DNA of 64,000 nucleotides from Anthoceros angustus (lineage: Eukaryota; Streptophyta; Anthocerotopsida; Anthocerotales; Anthocerotaceae): assembly GCA_010909165.1 (NCBI GenBank), contig MU008191.1, forward strand, positions 186,001-250,000. Reading direction: 5' to 3'. The notes under the pieces are model-generated. The model worked only from the letters and a program-made list of their open reading frames with translations. It had not been told where the DNA came from and ran no database searches. Shown here piece by piece: positions 31,250 to 42,805 of this stretch. Both the position numbers and the translations under genes were made by a program. Numbering within the stretch: position 1 is the stretch's first letter; each line of letters starts with the position of its first letter.

Positions 31250-33529
31250 CTATTCCAGTGGAGGTACGTCGTCACAGTTCAATTCTTCCTCCTTATAAAT
31301 GTACTTTTTCGTGGCTTGTACTTGCGTTTCCTACAAAATAAATGTTGGGTAGAAGTTTATTCATGGATAAGGTGTTCTTGTTGATCTTGCGACAAGAGGT
31401 GGATCATAAGCTTACTTGGAGAGCCATATTTTGATTCTTCTCTACATCAACAATGCTACAAACTTTCACAGTTTTCTTCTCTGCTTGTTTCTTGGGTGTG
31501 ACTTGGGTGTTTAAAAGCTTTGTGGTAATGAAGGTCATTGCATCCGTCTTGGACTTTATTTTAGGCATGGTTACTACAAGATTTCCCGTAACGCTGGATC
31601 TTTGTGCAATACTATTGTCAGTCTTCACCTGTGCATTCAAGGAAGCTTAAAAATGTGATATTCATAAATTCCGTGTGTTGACTTATATTTGGGCATATCT
31701 ACCTCGTCTGGAAGTTGCAATTGCAATAACTTTCCTTTAATCAAAACTCTAATCCAATTCGGCTGAATATCAATATCGATAAATGAGGTATCTAAAAACT
31801 TGCTCAATTTTAGATCCAAAATCACCATCTCCTTGCACTCACTTTCATGTAGTTTGAATTTCCATCTATCCAATCAGTGTTTTAGTAAGCTTCAATTTTT
31901 AAACCTATCAACTTCCAAGTCTTGGGGCTTTAGAGCAACCAAAGAGAATATTATGTGGCATATCTTATGGACATACCCTCCCTCATTTTTCTGGTATATG
32001 CGTCCTTCTAAGGGCAAGGGATCAAATCCTGTGCGTCTTTTGGATTTCTTCACTTGTTCAGGCTTGGTCTGAGATGCATTCAATAAATGAAAAACTATTT
32101 TTGCAAGAAAGATTAAATTACCAAATGTGGATCTCTCTCTTTTAAGTCTACGAGACAAAGAATGAAGTTTGGAAGGATACATACGTCTTGACCTTGTTTT
32201 CTCATTTCTAGCATCTCTTCATGTTCCGCAATTCTAGTAGCTGGAGAATAGGTTCGCACTTTTTCTCCTTTCTCATTTCTACACCAAACTCTTTATCTTA
32301 GAATGAAACATGATAGCTTATTTAAGAAAAACAAAATTAATCCATGGAAAATAAATTACCTACACTTGAACTTCTTCAGCATCCAATTCATCTTGGTTGG
32401 AAAGATAATTATCACATTCTTGTTGGTTCTCTATTTCTAATTCTTCACAAATTGTGCTATACTCCTACATGCATATTAAGCATGAGAGACAAATAATTGT
32501 AAAATGAGAAGAGAAATCACTTAACGATATGTATAACGTGATTTTGATATGTTGCTAACCTTTCTTGCTTTTTGCCGCTCTAAATTTGTTACTTGATGTG
32601 CATCCAACCTCTTTAAGTTTTTCAAAAAAGAGTGTCGTTGAAAATATTCATTTTTCGTCAAGTACTCTATCCATTAAACTCATTGTACAAATTCTTTGGT
32701 ACGAACCTTGAGCGTAGAAAGTGTTGCTATGACAAACGTCCTATATGCATGAAAATCTTGACAAGGATTTCCTGTCAGAAAACTGTAAGCAACTCAGAAA
32801 TAATAGCTATCAAGGAAACAAATAGCTCTTTGAAGGCTGAGGATAACTCAAAATAATCAATGATCAAAGTTAGAAGGGTACATTCTACACTTACAACTCT
32901 TTTAGATGAATATTCCGTGTAAGAGCTCTTATGCTATGGAGGTTTTGTTTGTCCACAAAATTCAAGGTCAAATCAAGCTTCTCTAATGACTCACATCCTT
33001 CCAATCCCTCTACCTTTCATAATAACAAGAAGAACATTACGTGCAAATGGTGGACGACATATTCACACCTACATTTCTCCATGAGTTATGAGTTCCAACC
33101 TTGGTAATATTGTTCAAAGCTAGATTCAAATATTGTAGTTCTTTCAATCGCCGCAAGTTTTCTAACCATGTGATAATAAAAACTTGTAGTTAGATGCATA
33201 CGAGTTTGGAGGATATGCTTGGTGCAGAGCGAAAAAAACTGTTATTCATGTACCAAGTTTTCCAATCAAGTTGTTGGGCATATATAAAATCTTGAGATGA
33301 GGACACACGTTCCCAAGCAGCTCAATCTTTTCAATGCCCTCCTCTTGTAATACTAGCTCCTGCAATACCAAAATCTCATCCCTTTGAGAAGCACGCCAAA
33401 ACTCGCAACTATGAGCTTGATTATGGATTAGGGTATGAAGAAGAGAGGATTATGGACCTCCAAAGTGAAGAGGATTCCTTCATTGTGCTCCGCTCGCCGC
33501 CTGATCATGTCTACATTGATGGGCGCCAT
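31250..33529 (-). CDS. DNAAF11: dynein axonemal assembly factor 11 (LRRC6/tilB)
   Basis: Twelve-exon model: 33458-33529, 33254-33359, 33100-33161, 32895-33013, 32707-32782, 32560-32610, 32364-32464, 32185-32278, 31977-32068, 31703-31865, 31416-31628, 31250-31330; 409 residues, all GT-AG and in phase. The start [18 protein letters not shown] is the LRRC6 N-terminus. Leucine-rich repeats follow ([66 protein letters not shown]), then an acidic linker, then the CS-like domain ([48 protein letters not shown]), and the typical end DDVPPLE. The protein acts in the cytoplasm as a co-chaperone preassembling outer and inner dynein arms of motile flagella. Seed plants without flagellate sperm lack such genes, so its intact state implies swimming sperm. 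Expression is expected in antheridia. Confidence 0.9.
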
Positions 33530-36480
33530 GTTTGGTGTACTACGTGGCCGTACTATGGAAACACTCACAAGCCACCAGGATACCCGGGAAGCGGAAGTAA
33601 TAAGGCTGCGCAGATATTCCAGAGCCTCGATTATATTAGTGTATTTCAGTACAGACAGCCAAGCCCAGGAGCTCAGGAAGCGGGCCGACCGACAGGTGGC
33701 CTGGACCGCGCGTGGCCTCCGGTATATTCGGGGGCCCAAGCCCTTATCCGGCGGCCAGCGAGAGTTAACCGCCGGGTAGCCGTTTTCCGGCGGGGAGGAT
33801 TGCACGCTCCCGGTGGGCCAGTGTATCCACAGGGATTTGGCAATCTATGCCCGCCCAATGTTTGCCCGACACCCGATCCGGACCCAGGTGGGAGCACCGC
33901 TTCAGCCGGTGGCCTCAGACAAAAAAAAAAAAAAGCTGCGCCGTTCATGCTCAAAATATGTATTTGTGTATAGTGTATGTATACATCCACCTTCTATACC
34001 CTTGGGTCCATGGGACATGGGTGTGTATGTATCATGTATGCAAGGGTTCTGATTCCCCCATGTTACACATCGTATTATCCCAATGTGTTTTTAGGTGACA
34101 AGGTTTTTCTTTTTGTGGGGCGAGCTCGATAAGAATTGAGTCGTTTTTCCCACAAGCCTGAAGTGGGCCACATGCATACACTGAGATAACTGCAGTTGGT
34201 ACGGGGATGGCTGACGGGGGAAGGCATCACAGGCCCAGGTCAGAGGCCAGCCGCCCTGGTGTGGATGATGGATCCACGCAAGTGCCGGCGTGTTGGTCGG
34301 TAACTTTGGCTGCGCCGTCCAGGATGGTGCTTGCAGGCAGGATGGATGGTACGATGGAGGAGGTGGAGCCTGTGTGAGCTGGGGGAAGCGGAGAAGGGGT
34401 GGGTTGTTGGCTTGCAAGTCCAAGTGGACTTTAATAGACTTCTTCGTCTTCCAAAGGCAAAGGCAAAGGCACATACATATCTTATGCATGCAGTTGGGCT
34501 GCCGAGGATAAGCAGGGTCGGTTGGACCTTTGGCCCGTTCATGGGCTTCCGCATGTCCGGCCAATGCATGTACCCAACTCGCGATGGAGGCTTGCATCGG
34601 TGGAGAGCATCGGGGCCAGGTGTTGTGTTGCCGACCTGCACACACGTCCGCTTGCCGAGGAGTGTGGATTCAGGTGATAACTGGTGGCGGGGGCAATGGG
34701 AAGATGTGGGTGGATATGGTTGGCGGATGGTTGGCCATGGGTGTGTCCATCTATGGGTGGCTATGGGTGGGCTGTGAGTATGTCTATGGGTGCCGACTGG
34801 TGGCTCCGGGAATGGGGAATGGGTAGATGGGACTCCAGAACCTGGGCAGACTAGTGTGGAGATACTGCACATGAGTGATGTGGTGGTTGGAGCAGTTGAA
34901 TGTGCGCATAACTGCCCCGGCTACAAGGATGGGCAGAGAATCTGTGTGTGGCAGAACTGGTGTCATTGTGGGACTCGTCCAAGGAGTCCGATCGCTCCGA
35001 CGTTGGCAGTTGCAGAGTTCTAGTACTCGTCTAGACTCTAGTGCAGACTGCTGCAGACCTGCCCATGTGCTGCACGGATCAGGAGCGCCATGGCAGATGC
35101 ATGTACAGACACATACAGAATGTACCCTCCCCCCACCTGGCCCATGGCTGCGACTTCCACGGTGCCCACACTACTGCGTTGTCTTTCCACTGGAGCCATG
35201 GAAGAAGGCTGTAAGAAGGCGTCTGGTCCTGGTCATGGTGCCGTGAACACTGAAAACCCAACCCCCACATGTGACTTGGAGCTCCCCGCAGCAGCAGCTT
35301 TCCCCAGACAGGCTGCTGCAGGCTGCTGCTGGGTGTCAGAAACAAGGAATAGATGTATCGCTCGATATGCAGATGCACGCTTGTCGCATCCCATGTCTCT
35401 CGGGGCTTGCGCCATGGAGGCCTGGTTTGTACACACATACATACAGTTCTAGTGCAGCGCATGGGCCATGGGCCATGCCCCATGCCCCTCTATTGGCGCG
35501 GAGCCTGTGAAGCTTGTGAAGGGGAGCGGAATCTGGGGTGCTTGATCCCCTCCGAGTCCGAGTCCGAGTCCGAGGTCCGAGTCCGAGTCCTGTTCCTGTA
35601 CATGTAGTGCAGCTCGAGGCACAATGGTGCGTGTTCGAAGGCCCTCAAGCTTTTCCTTTTGGGGACTTGGACAGGGGCCCGGATTCCGTGGCCATGTTCT
35701 CGGCCTGCTGCATGCGCTTTTGTGCAGGGCGCGGCGTCGCAACACGCGTCCGAGCTTGCGTTCCTGAATAATCACTGCCCTGCCACTGCATCGGTGCGTC
35801 TGTCGTTCTCGCACCAACACACAACGGCCCAGGAAGTACTCCAGAACCGAGCTGCGCCATCATGCGACGAGATAAGAAGAGACGTATTCCATGGCTGTAT
35901 CTGCATCACATTCACGCCCGTCTTCTTCCTCTTCCCTCCATCACAGATTCACACAGCGACCCACAACAGTCATACGACTCATCACGGGCGACGGGCGTGG
36001 CAGCAAACCAGGCTTCTCAGCGCCAATCGTACGCCTCGCACCCCGTCGTGGAACAGTGAACAGTGCTTCCAGAGCGGGGACAGAAGCATGAGCAATGCGC
36101 GCTTGCTTTTTTTCACCAGTCCTTCACATAAATAAAAAGGAAAGGTTTGTTCTCCTTCCCTTCTTCCCTTCCCTTCCCTTCCCCTCCTCTCCCGTTTCCC
36201 TGGCAACCGCAATCAGCCACAACAGGCATCTTTTAAAACACATTTACTACCCCCTCTTTTCCCCCGCTCTTCATCGGCAGACACGACCACGCTCCATGCG
36301 TCGCGCACGCATGGCCGATGCGCAACCACCGTTCCCAGCCTCCCAGCCTCCCTTCGCCTCCAAATTTGAACCGGGCCCAGCGGCTATTTATAAGGCAGGC
36401 TAGGCAGGTGTTGTAAAACCAGACCCGGCATCAAGCGAGATCAGATCCGCTTGACAGAAACCTGGTGCCAGGCACCGGCC
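33530..36480. other. intergenic, 3 kb, no gene recognised
   Basis: Upstream of DNAAF11. There is a 15-A run at about 33920-33935, a GTCCGA/GTCCGAG microsatellite at about 35550-35595, and a CTTCC-rich tract at about 36150-36195. At 36381-36390 TATTTATAAG resembles a TATA box and sits about 95 bp before an ATG at 36481. Other frames are short and unconserved. Confidence 0.5.
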
Positions 36481-36885
36481 ATGGCTACCAATTGGAGCTC
36501 TCAAGCCTCCCTTCCGCAGACCAGCTTTTCGGCTGCAACCCCTTGGGGGCTCGGCCTGGCCGTTGGGCACCTGTGTCGCATGTGCGTTACGGTGATGCGT
36601 GCATTCCATCGGCTGCTTCATGTGAAATTGGGCGCAGCAGGCCCGACACATGCGTGGCCTTCGTCCAGGGGAAAGGAGAAACAAAGTGTACACTTCAGTC
36701 ACCGCGGTGTTAGTCGACCCAGTGTTAGCAGACAGGAATCTGGTCCAGAATTAGGGCATCAGGCTGCGACCAGGGTCAATCGGACAATCCCCCTGCTCCC
36801 GACACATAGCAACAAGGCAGAATTTGTGTGCTCGATAAGATGCCGGTCAAAGGCGGGGGGGCATGCACGTCGTAGTGCAGCCTGA
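36481..36885 (+). CDS. possible small gene, 134 residues (uncertain)
   Basis: An ATG in good context (GGCCATGGCT) lies about 95 bp downstream of a TATTTATAAG box and opens a frame of 134 codons starting MATNWSSQASLPQTSFSAAT. The beginning is Ser/Thr/Ala-rich and free of acidic residues, as in a plastid transit peptide. The rest is basic with no family resemblance, so the frame may be only a first exon read through an intron, or chance. The promoter-like arrangement is the main reason to list it. Confidence 0.25.
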   Translation: MATNWSSQASLPQTSFSAATPWGLGLAVGHLCRMCVTVMRAFHRLLHVKLGAAGPTHAWPSSRGKEKQSVHFSHRGVSRPSVSRQESGPELGHQAATRVNRTIPLLPTHSNKAEFVCSIRCRSKAGGHARRSAA

Positions 36886-37221
36886 CACAGCACGCAGTGT
36901 CAGGCGACTTGTGGTCCGCAGACTCCAGCTTCCATGAGTCAGACGCAACCCGAGTCCAGGACCGAGCAGTTTGCTTCCCCCGAGGGCTCATCACTTGCAA
37001 CGCCACCCACTACGAGTTTGGCAGGACGCGGGAGGAAGGAAGGGACTGAGGAAATGTCTGTCTGCTCGATTGTCCAGCTGCCGGAACTTCCTGGGGAAGC
37101 TTCGGGGATTGTGTTGATGTGCGGGGGGGACTAGAACTCGTTACTGGTACAGGATGGAAGGCTGATCTGGGCTTCTAGAAGACGGCAGTGCGACAGGTCT
37201 CCTGGCCCAGCCTCTGTCCCC
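36886..37221. other. short spacer before the nuclease-ATPase gene end
   Basis: About 330 bp downstream of the SbcD-SbcC fusion gene's stop codon; it should carry its 3' UTR. Nothing else is seen. Confidence 0.4.
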
Positions 37222-40200
37222 TCACCCGAGCTCCACGCTGGCCGCGTCGCCTTGCTTCACCACCACGTCAACCAGGTCGAAGCCTTGTGCGATGTCGCTG
37301 TAAGCTTGGGACACGATGAGAACGGTGCCTTGTGCCAGGTCTCGCAGCGCCGAAATCACTCTCGCCTTGCCCTCCCCGTCCAGATGCTGCAGTGCAGAGC
37401 GGTTGCCCGACATTAGAGAGATGGCATGACTTGGAGAGGGCGTTCAACTTCACTTTATCAGAGAGATGGCATGACATGACGAGGGAGTTCAACTTCACAT
37501 TTGTCTTGCGTCATGACAGGTGCTTCTTACCTGTAGCACCTCGTCCAGAACCAGAAGATCACAGTGTAGGCCGCCTCTCTCGGCTGCAAGCTCAGCATAC
37601 CCTAAGGCCAGTGCCAGTGCCTGCAAGCGAGATGTGTAGACGACCATAAGCTTGATCAACATCCACATGAACGAACATACATGAACTGGGTGAAAGCAGG
37701 ACAAGAGCATGTGCCACTCACCAGCCTGCGACGCTCACCCCCGCTCAGCTGACGGATGGAACGTTCCTCGGTCGTGCCGTCCGCCAAACGGACAACAGCG
37801 ATCTTCTCGATGCTCTCCACACTAGTCTTGGTTGATTTCCGTTCCCTGGTAGGGTTCAACAATAGGTCTAATGACCCGCCGGAGAAAGCATGCGCGAAAC
37901 GAGCTGTCCGTTCTTGCAGCTCTGCCAATGCACTTTCCAACACGTAGCTCTGCAGCACGGACACAGAGGCATCATGTGTGTGAGCCCCATGTGAACAAAG
38001 GCACCAAGATGGAAGATACCGAGGCACTGGAAGATCCCTAGTACCTGGATACCGCTGTGGCCAAATGCTGCATCTATCTCCTTCAACCATAGAGCAGACT
38101 GCTTTGCTTGCTCGAGGGAGGCCACCTTCTCCTGCAGTTCCTTCTCTACTCGGGTTTGGTACTCGGAGAGGGACCTGTACTCTGCTGCATAAAGGTTTTT
38201 CTCAGTTCTTGCCACGTCCAGGGTCCGCTTCACATCCTGCAACCTCCTGGTGCACACCCTTGCATCAGCCACTTTTCCGTTAAGCTCCACAACCAGCTGT
38301 CTCAGTTGTTCCAGTTTTGGTTCAAGGGAGTCATCGAAAGAAAGAGCTTGATTCTGGCTTTCGTCACGTTCTGGATGCACATTTTGAGAGTGCAGCTCAG
38401 GGGACATGTCCTTCAGTTCACGTGAGATGAAGCTGCAAGCTTCCTCCACACAAACTTTCGCGGATGCAACGGCCTCCCAAGTTCTGTTCACCTGCCGAAA
38501 CAGTCCATTGAAAGTATGAAGACTGCAGAGGGTAAGAATACTGTCACGTAAAGCCTTATCAATCCAGAAACTCACCCGAGCAAGAACCTTGTTGGACTTT
38601 GCCTTCTGCGAAGCACGTGCACTTGCTTGCTGTTGGTTCATCTCCACCATTGCTGCAGTCAAAGATAAACTTTTTTGTGCTATCTCCGATCTTGCCTGGA
38701 AATGCGAAGGTCTGTCAGTCACAGCATTTCGAGTTACCTCAGCCAGTACCTAGCAAACTTCACAAAGAAGAGGAGATTTGCAACACTCACTGCTTCAAGA
38801 TTCACTATCCGCTGCTGCAAGGCAGTAATGTCCTTCCATAAACGTGTTACGTGCTCAGAAATATGACTCGCAGAAATATCCTGGTGACAATGGTCACAGA
38901 ACAGTGTGTTCGAAGTGCTCTCCTGGAACTTCTTCAGCGTATTCGCCCTCTGCCTTACAGCATCTAGTGCGTGTTTGTGCTGAAACATTCAGAGTCATTT
39001 CCATTCAGAGACATCCAGGAGACTGCTTGCATCTCTGTAGTGCATCCAAGACTCCTAGTCCGTTCATCCCTACTGCAAGGGTGGAAATGCTGACCTCTAC
39101 TTCAATCTCTGTTTGCTGTCTCACAAGTGAATCACGTTCCTCTGACCTCATGCTAATGGTCGTACCAGTGGGTTCTTGTAGAGGAACGGAATCAGAGACC
39201 AAAAACTGCTCCAGAGAAATTGCAAAAGAATCCCACTCCCTTACAGAGTCTAGCACCATCTGCAAACAGCGAGTGCAATCTGCTGATGCTCTTCTCAGCT
39301 CTGCTTGAGCGAGATGAAGTTCAGACTCCATACGAGACAGCTTTCTGGCCCTGGAAATAAGAAGAAGAGGTGTGACCAAACTATGCACATCACTGCTGCT
39401 CCTTCAAACACTGTATCACCGAAAGACTGGCTATTTCCAGACACCTCCTCTCACATGCATCACAGGAGATTAAATGGAACCACTTACTGTGATTGCTCCC
39501 AATCTTGCACACGTTGATGTGAAAGCTTCACCTACAGGTCGGACAACTCAATACACAGCTGAGGTAAGCAAGGATTTCGTTCTGGTCACGCACGTAGTTG
39601 ATGTCCCATTGTTATGTGCAATGCTACATGTCTGAGTGGAAAGGGAAAAATGGTGTAAAATTCCTCTTCTGCACCTGATCTGAGAGCTGCATATTTTGTT
39701 CGGATAATTGTGCAGCCGCCCCTCCCATGTTCTCTACTTGATCTCGCACATGCCTAAGATCTGTGGTGCTTTTCTCCTTTGCTGCAAACCAAATTTCCAT
39801 CAAGACTACTCTGCTGAGCTCCTCCTGCAGAACCAATGCTGTCATGAGAGACCTATACTTGATAACCTGAAAGCATAGAAACCTTGGCTACATCTTACCT
39901 TGAAAGTTTTGTCATTGGCTTCAAGCAATCCACCAACCCCATACTGCCCATGAAAAACGGCTCGGTGCAATAGAGTCGTATTTCTGGGAGCCGCGTATGT
40001 CAGAATACATAACTACTAATATGGTAAGTGCCATGCCAGTCCAAAGCAGGGGTACTGGCAAGGGTGATTAACAGATACACTTACAAGGATGCGTCGATTC
40101 GTTCTTGAGTCAACTTAATCTCCTGGCATGTTTGATCCTCTCCATCCAAAATAAATCTCAGTGATTTCCGACTGAAACCAGCATATACGCCGGTAAGCAA

Positions 40201-42805
40201 TGTAGAACACCGACCATCACAAAAAGGAACAACCATTCTGTGTCACATTACCTGCCTGCCGTACGCTCTATCATAAAAGGCTTCTCATTGACTGTGCCCT
40301 CCACCTGGACTCGAGCTCGTTTAGACTTGTGATGGACAACGTCGGATGCTGTTAAGCCTTTCGCTGAGTCTGGTCGAGGATCTGTCGAACCTGAAATAGA
40401 AGTTACAGCATACCGGACATTGGTACACAGATCTTAAGGGAAAGCAATCACTTGGGACACAAGAACAGACTTACCTGTGATTGCCCATAGGGGAGCCATT
40501 ACAAGTGTCGTTTTCCCAGCACCATTACTATCGGCTCCATAGGAATCTGAGTTTCTACCAGAAACAACCCTTATTCCCCGCTGTGCAAGTGGATATGTCA
40601 CAGGATCCAAAAAGGGGCCAAATCCCTCCAGCTCAACAGACTTCAACACCAGCCAAACTACAAGGGACAAAGAGAGCTTCAGTAAGATAACAGCAAACAG
40701 AAAGACACAATCACAACAGATTTCTGGAGCACTTGAGAAAACCTTGAGGCCTCTGAATGGCATTGGCAGGCAATGACAACGCATGGAGGATCTCTACAGC
40801 CATTTTAGTGGCCCCAATACTCATGTTCACACTCTTTGCATACAGTCTGAAGAGTTCAAATGCATTCTGCAAGGTCAACAAATGAAGTAAAAACCCAAGC
40901 TGAAAAATAAAATATTCCAAGAGAGAAAAGCTCACCGTAGTGAAATCAGCCACCTCTACTGACCAGGTCCTCAGCATTCTCGATGCGGGGTCTCGGAGCA
41001 ATGCTCGGAAAGACAATGTCAATATGCACTCCTTCACGCTTGAGCTTAGTCTGTTCCAAAAGCCAGGTGATCCTTTGTGAAATTTACGACTGGATTGGGC
41101 ACAAACTCATGTAGCACCCGAAAACGTCCATACGCAACCACAATACAAGCACTTCAGAACAAGGTCATACAGAACAGGCTACCAGGAGTTTTTTTGCAGG
41201 GTTTGACAGCGTTTCAGTTGGCAGGAGCCAGCGTACACGGTCACCTTTTCGGAGAGATTTTATGGCATCTGTGTCTAGTATTTCATTTTCATAAATATAA
41301 TGGCGTGGCCCAATGTCAATGGGGATCTCACCAACTTTCTGCAGGATCAGGAAATTCACAATGGTTAGAGACATTCATAGCTTGAACGTAAACATGGCCA
41401 AAGAAATCAAACGAGTTGCAGCATCACACCCAAAGTTGCCCATCCAATACTGCTTACTTACTTCCCACTGGTGATTAAGAAGCAAAAGCCTCTTTGCCTG
41501 TCCACTTTCGCTGGCAGAAACCTGATAGGGCGAGCCAACGTACTCAATCTGACTGCCATTAACAACATGCGGCTTGTGGTAGTGGCCCGTAAAAACTGGC
41601 AGATGTGAAGGGAAAATGGATGGATCAATGCCATCGCTTGCCTGACGTTGCTCACTCATATATGCCCCAACCTGATGCGGCTCACACCTGTTCCTGGTTA
41701 GTCATGAGTACCCAGATTCTAACAGCCAAGGGAAAACGAAGCAACTCACACATGACTGCGCACCACATCAAGATGGGCGAAGATGACCCTTGTATCAGAA
41801 TGGCTTGTCACAGCATCCTTGATAACACCTGGCTCTCGTCGAAAGGGTAGCCACAATGCTCCCAAGTACTGAGTGGGCTCTGATATAACTTTAATATAGT
41901 AATTTGTAGCTTCCAGCACACTGAGAGCATGAACCTCCCCGCCATGATTGACCTGCAGAGTGATGTATAAAACTTGATACGCTCATGGTAGTGAGCTGCG
42001 ACTGGGTATCTTCAGAGGGTGCTACGAGAAAGACCTGGTCATGGTTGCCCGGTATGAAAATTGTTGGACAGGACCATGTCTGCAGCTCAGAGACGGCCAA
42101 GTTCAACAGCTCCACTGGGAGAGCTCCTCTCGCATGCCAAAAGTCTCCTAAGAATATTATTCCTGCATTCCTGGACAGCACACAATCTACAGCTGAGAGC
42201 TTGAGCAATACAAGAGAGCAGGCCCTGACCTGCTGTCTCCACAGGGAGGACAAAAAGTCTCACCTTGCAGATGCCTCGGCATGCACAGTTTGAAGGACTT
42301 CCAAGCAGATGTCAGCAGTTCTCCTGCTCAAGTGCAGGTCCGAGAAAACCACCCATGTCTTCACCTCTGCCCATATATCGGCATCCGTGAGCAGTCCCTG
42401 AAGCAAAAGAAAGATGTCGGTCAACATTTGCTCTCCACTAACTGGTCCCATTCTTCACCGACGCACCTTCAAACACTCTACCTTCAGCCTCTGTGCTGAA
42501 GCTGCAAAAGGCGACAAGTTCGGATGCACAAACTCATCTGGCACCGCGGTGTTCTGTTCTGCTTTCAACCCTCGGAGTAAGCTTTCCTGAAAATGCAAAC
42601 TTGCCGCAACGCAGCGAAGCAGTCTCGGTCCTTTTCCACTCTTCCTTGACAGCGGGTGCTCAAGATCATGTCCAGACTTCAGCTGAGCCAATCCTTGCAC
42701 CCTCCAGTGAACCAGCCTCACGCAATAGCATCTCAAACCGACGTCTTTGTATCTCACAAGAACAGAGAACGGCAAACGCAGAACTCCAGGCCTTGCGAGC
42801 ACCAT
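37222..42805 (-). CDS. SbcD/Mre11-like nuclease fused to SbcC/Rad50-like ATPase
   Basis: Twenty-one exon model, 1185 residues, every phase matching: 42467-42805, 42264-42397, 42035-42170, 41764-41952, 41462-41671, 41183-41338, 40964-41050, 40743-40866, 40475-40657, 40252-40390, 40085-40171, 39899-39983, 39675-39824, 39488-39531, 39095-39350, 38791-38979, 38576-38695, 38045-38491, 37722-37949, 37531-37620, 37222-37386. A basic, organelle-type leader is followed by a metallophosphoesterase with all motifs: FSDLHL (D133, H135), FLGDFWH (D167), PGNHD (199-202), IFAHLD, GHYH (295-298). Then an ABC ATPase half: ELEGFGPF and Walker A GADSNGAGKTT (K507). Coiled coil, zinc hook CDHC (801-804) and coiled coil follow, then signature LSGGERRR (about 1094) and Walker B LLVLDE (D1127). 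Bacterial SbcD and SbcC, or eukaryotic Mre11 and Rad50, are separate proteins that open and trim DNA ends and hairpins. Here both lie in one chain. The coil arms are short. Plastid or mitochondrial DNA maintenance is my inference. Confidence 0.87.

Noticed and set aside
33452-33973. 173-codon plus-strand frame over DNAAF11 exon 1
   Set aside because: Antisense to the first DNAAF11 exon and then GC-rich spacer; it has no similarity to anything.
40958-40970. Apparent frameshift in the nuclease-ATPase gene
   Set aside because: Reading on from DL would need a 4-base deletion, but CTG|GTCAGT is a splice donor. Joining to AATGCATTT at 40866 keeps phase and gives ENAEDLNAFELFRLYAKS.
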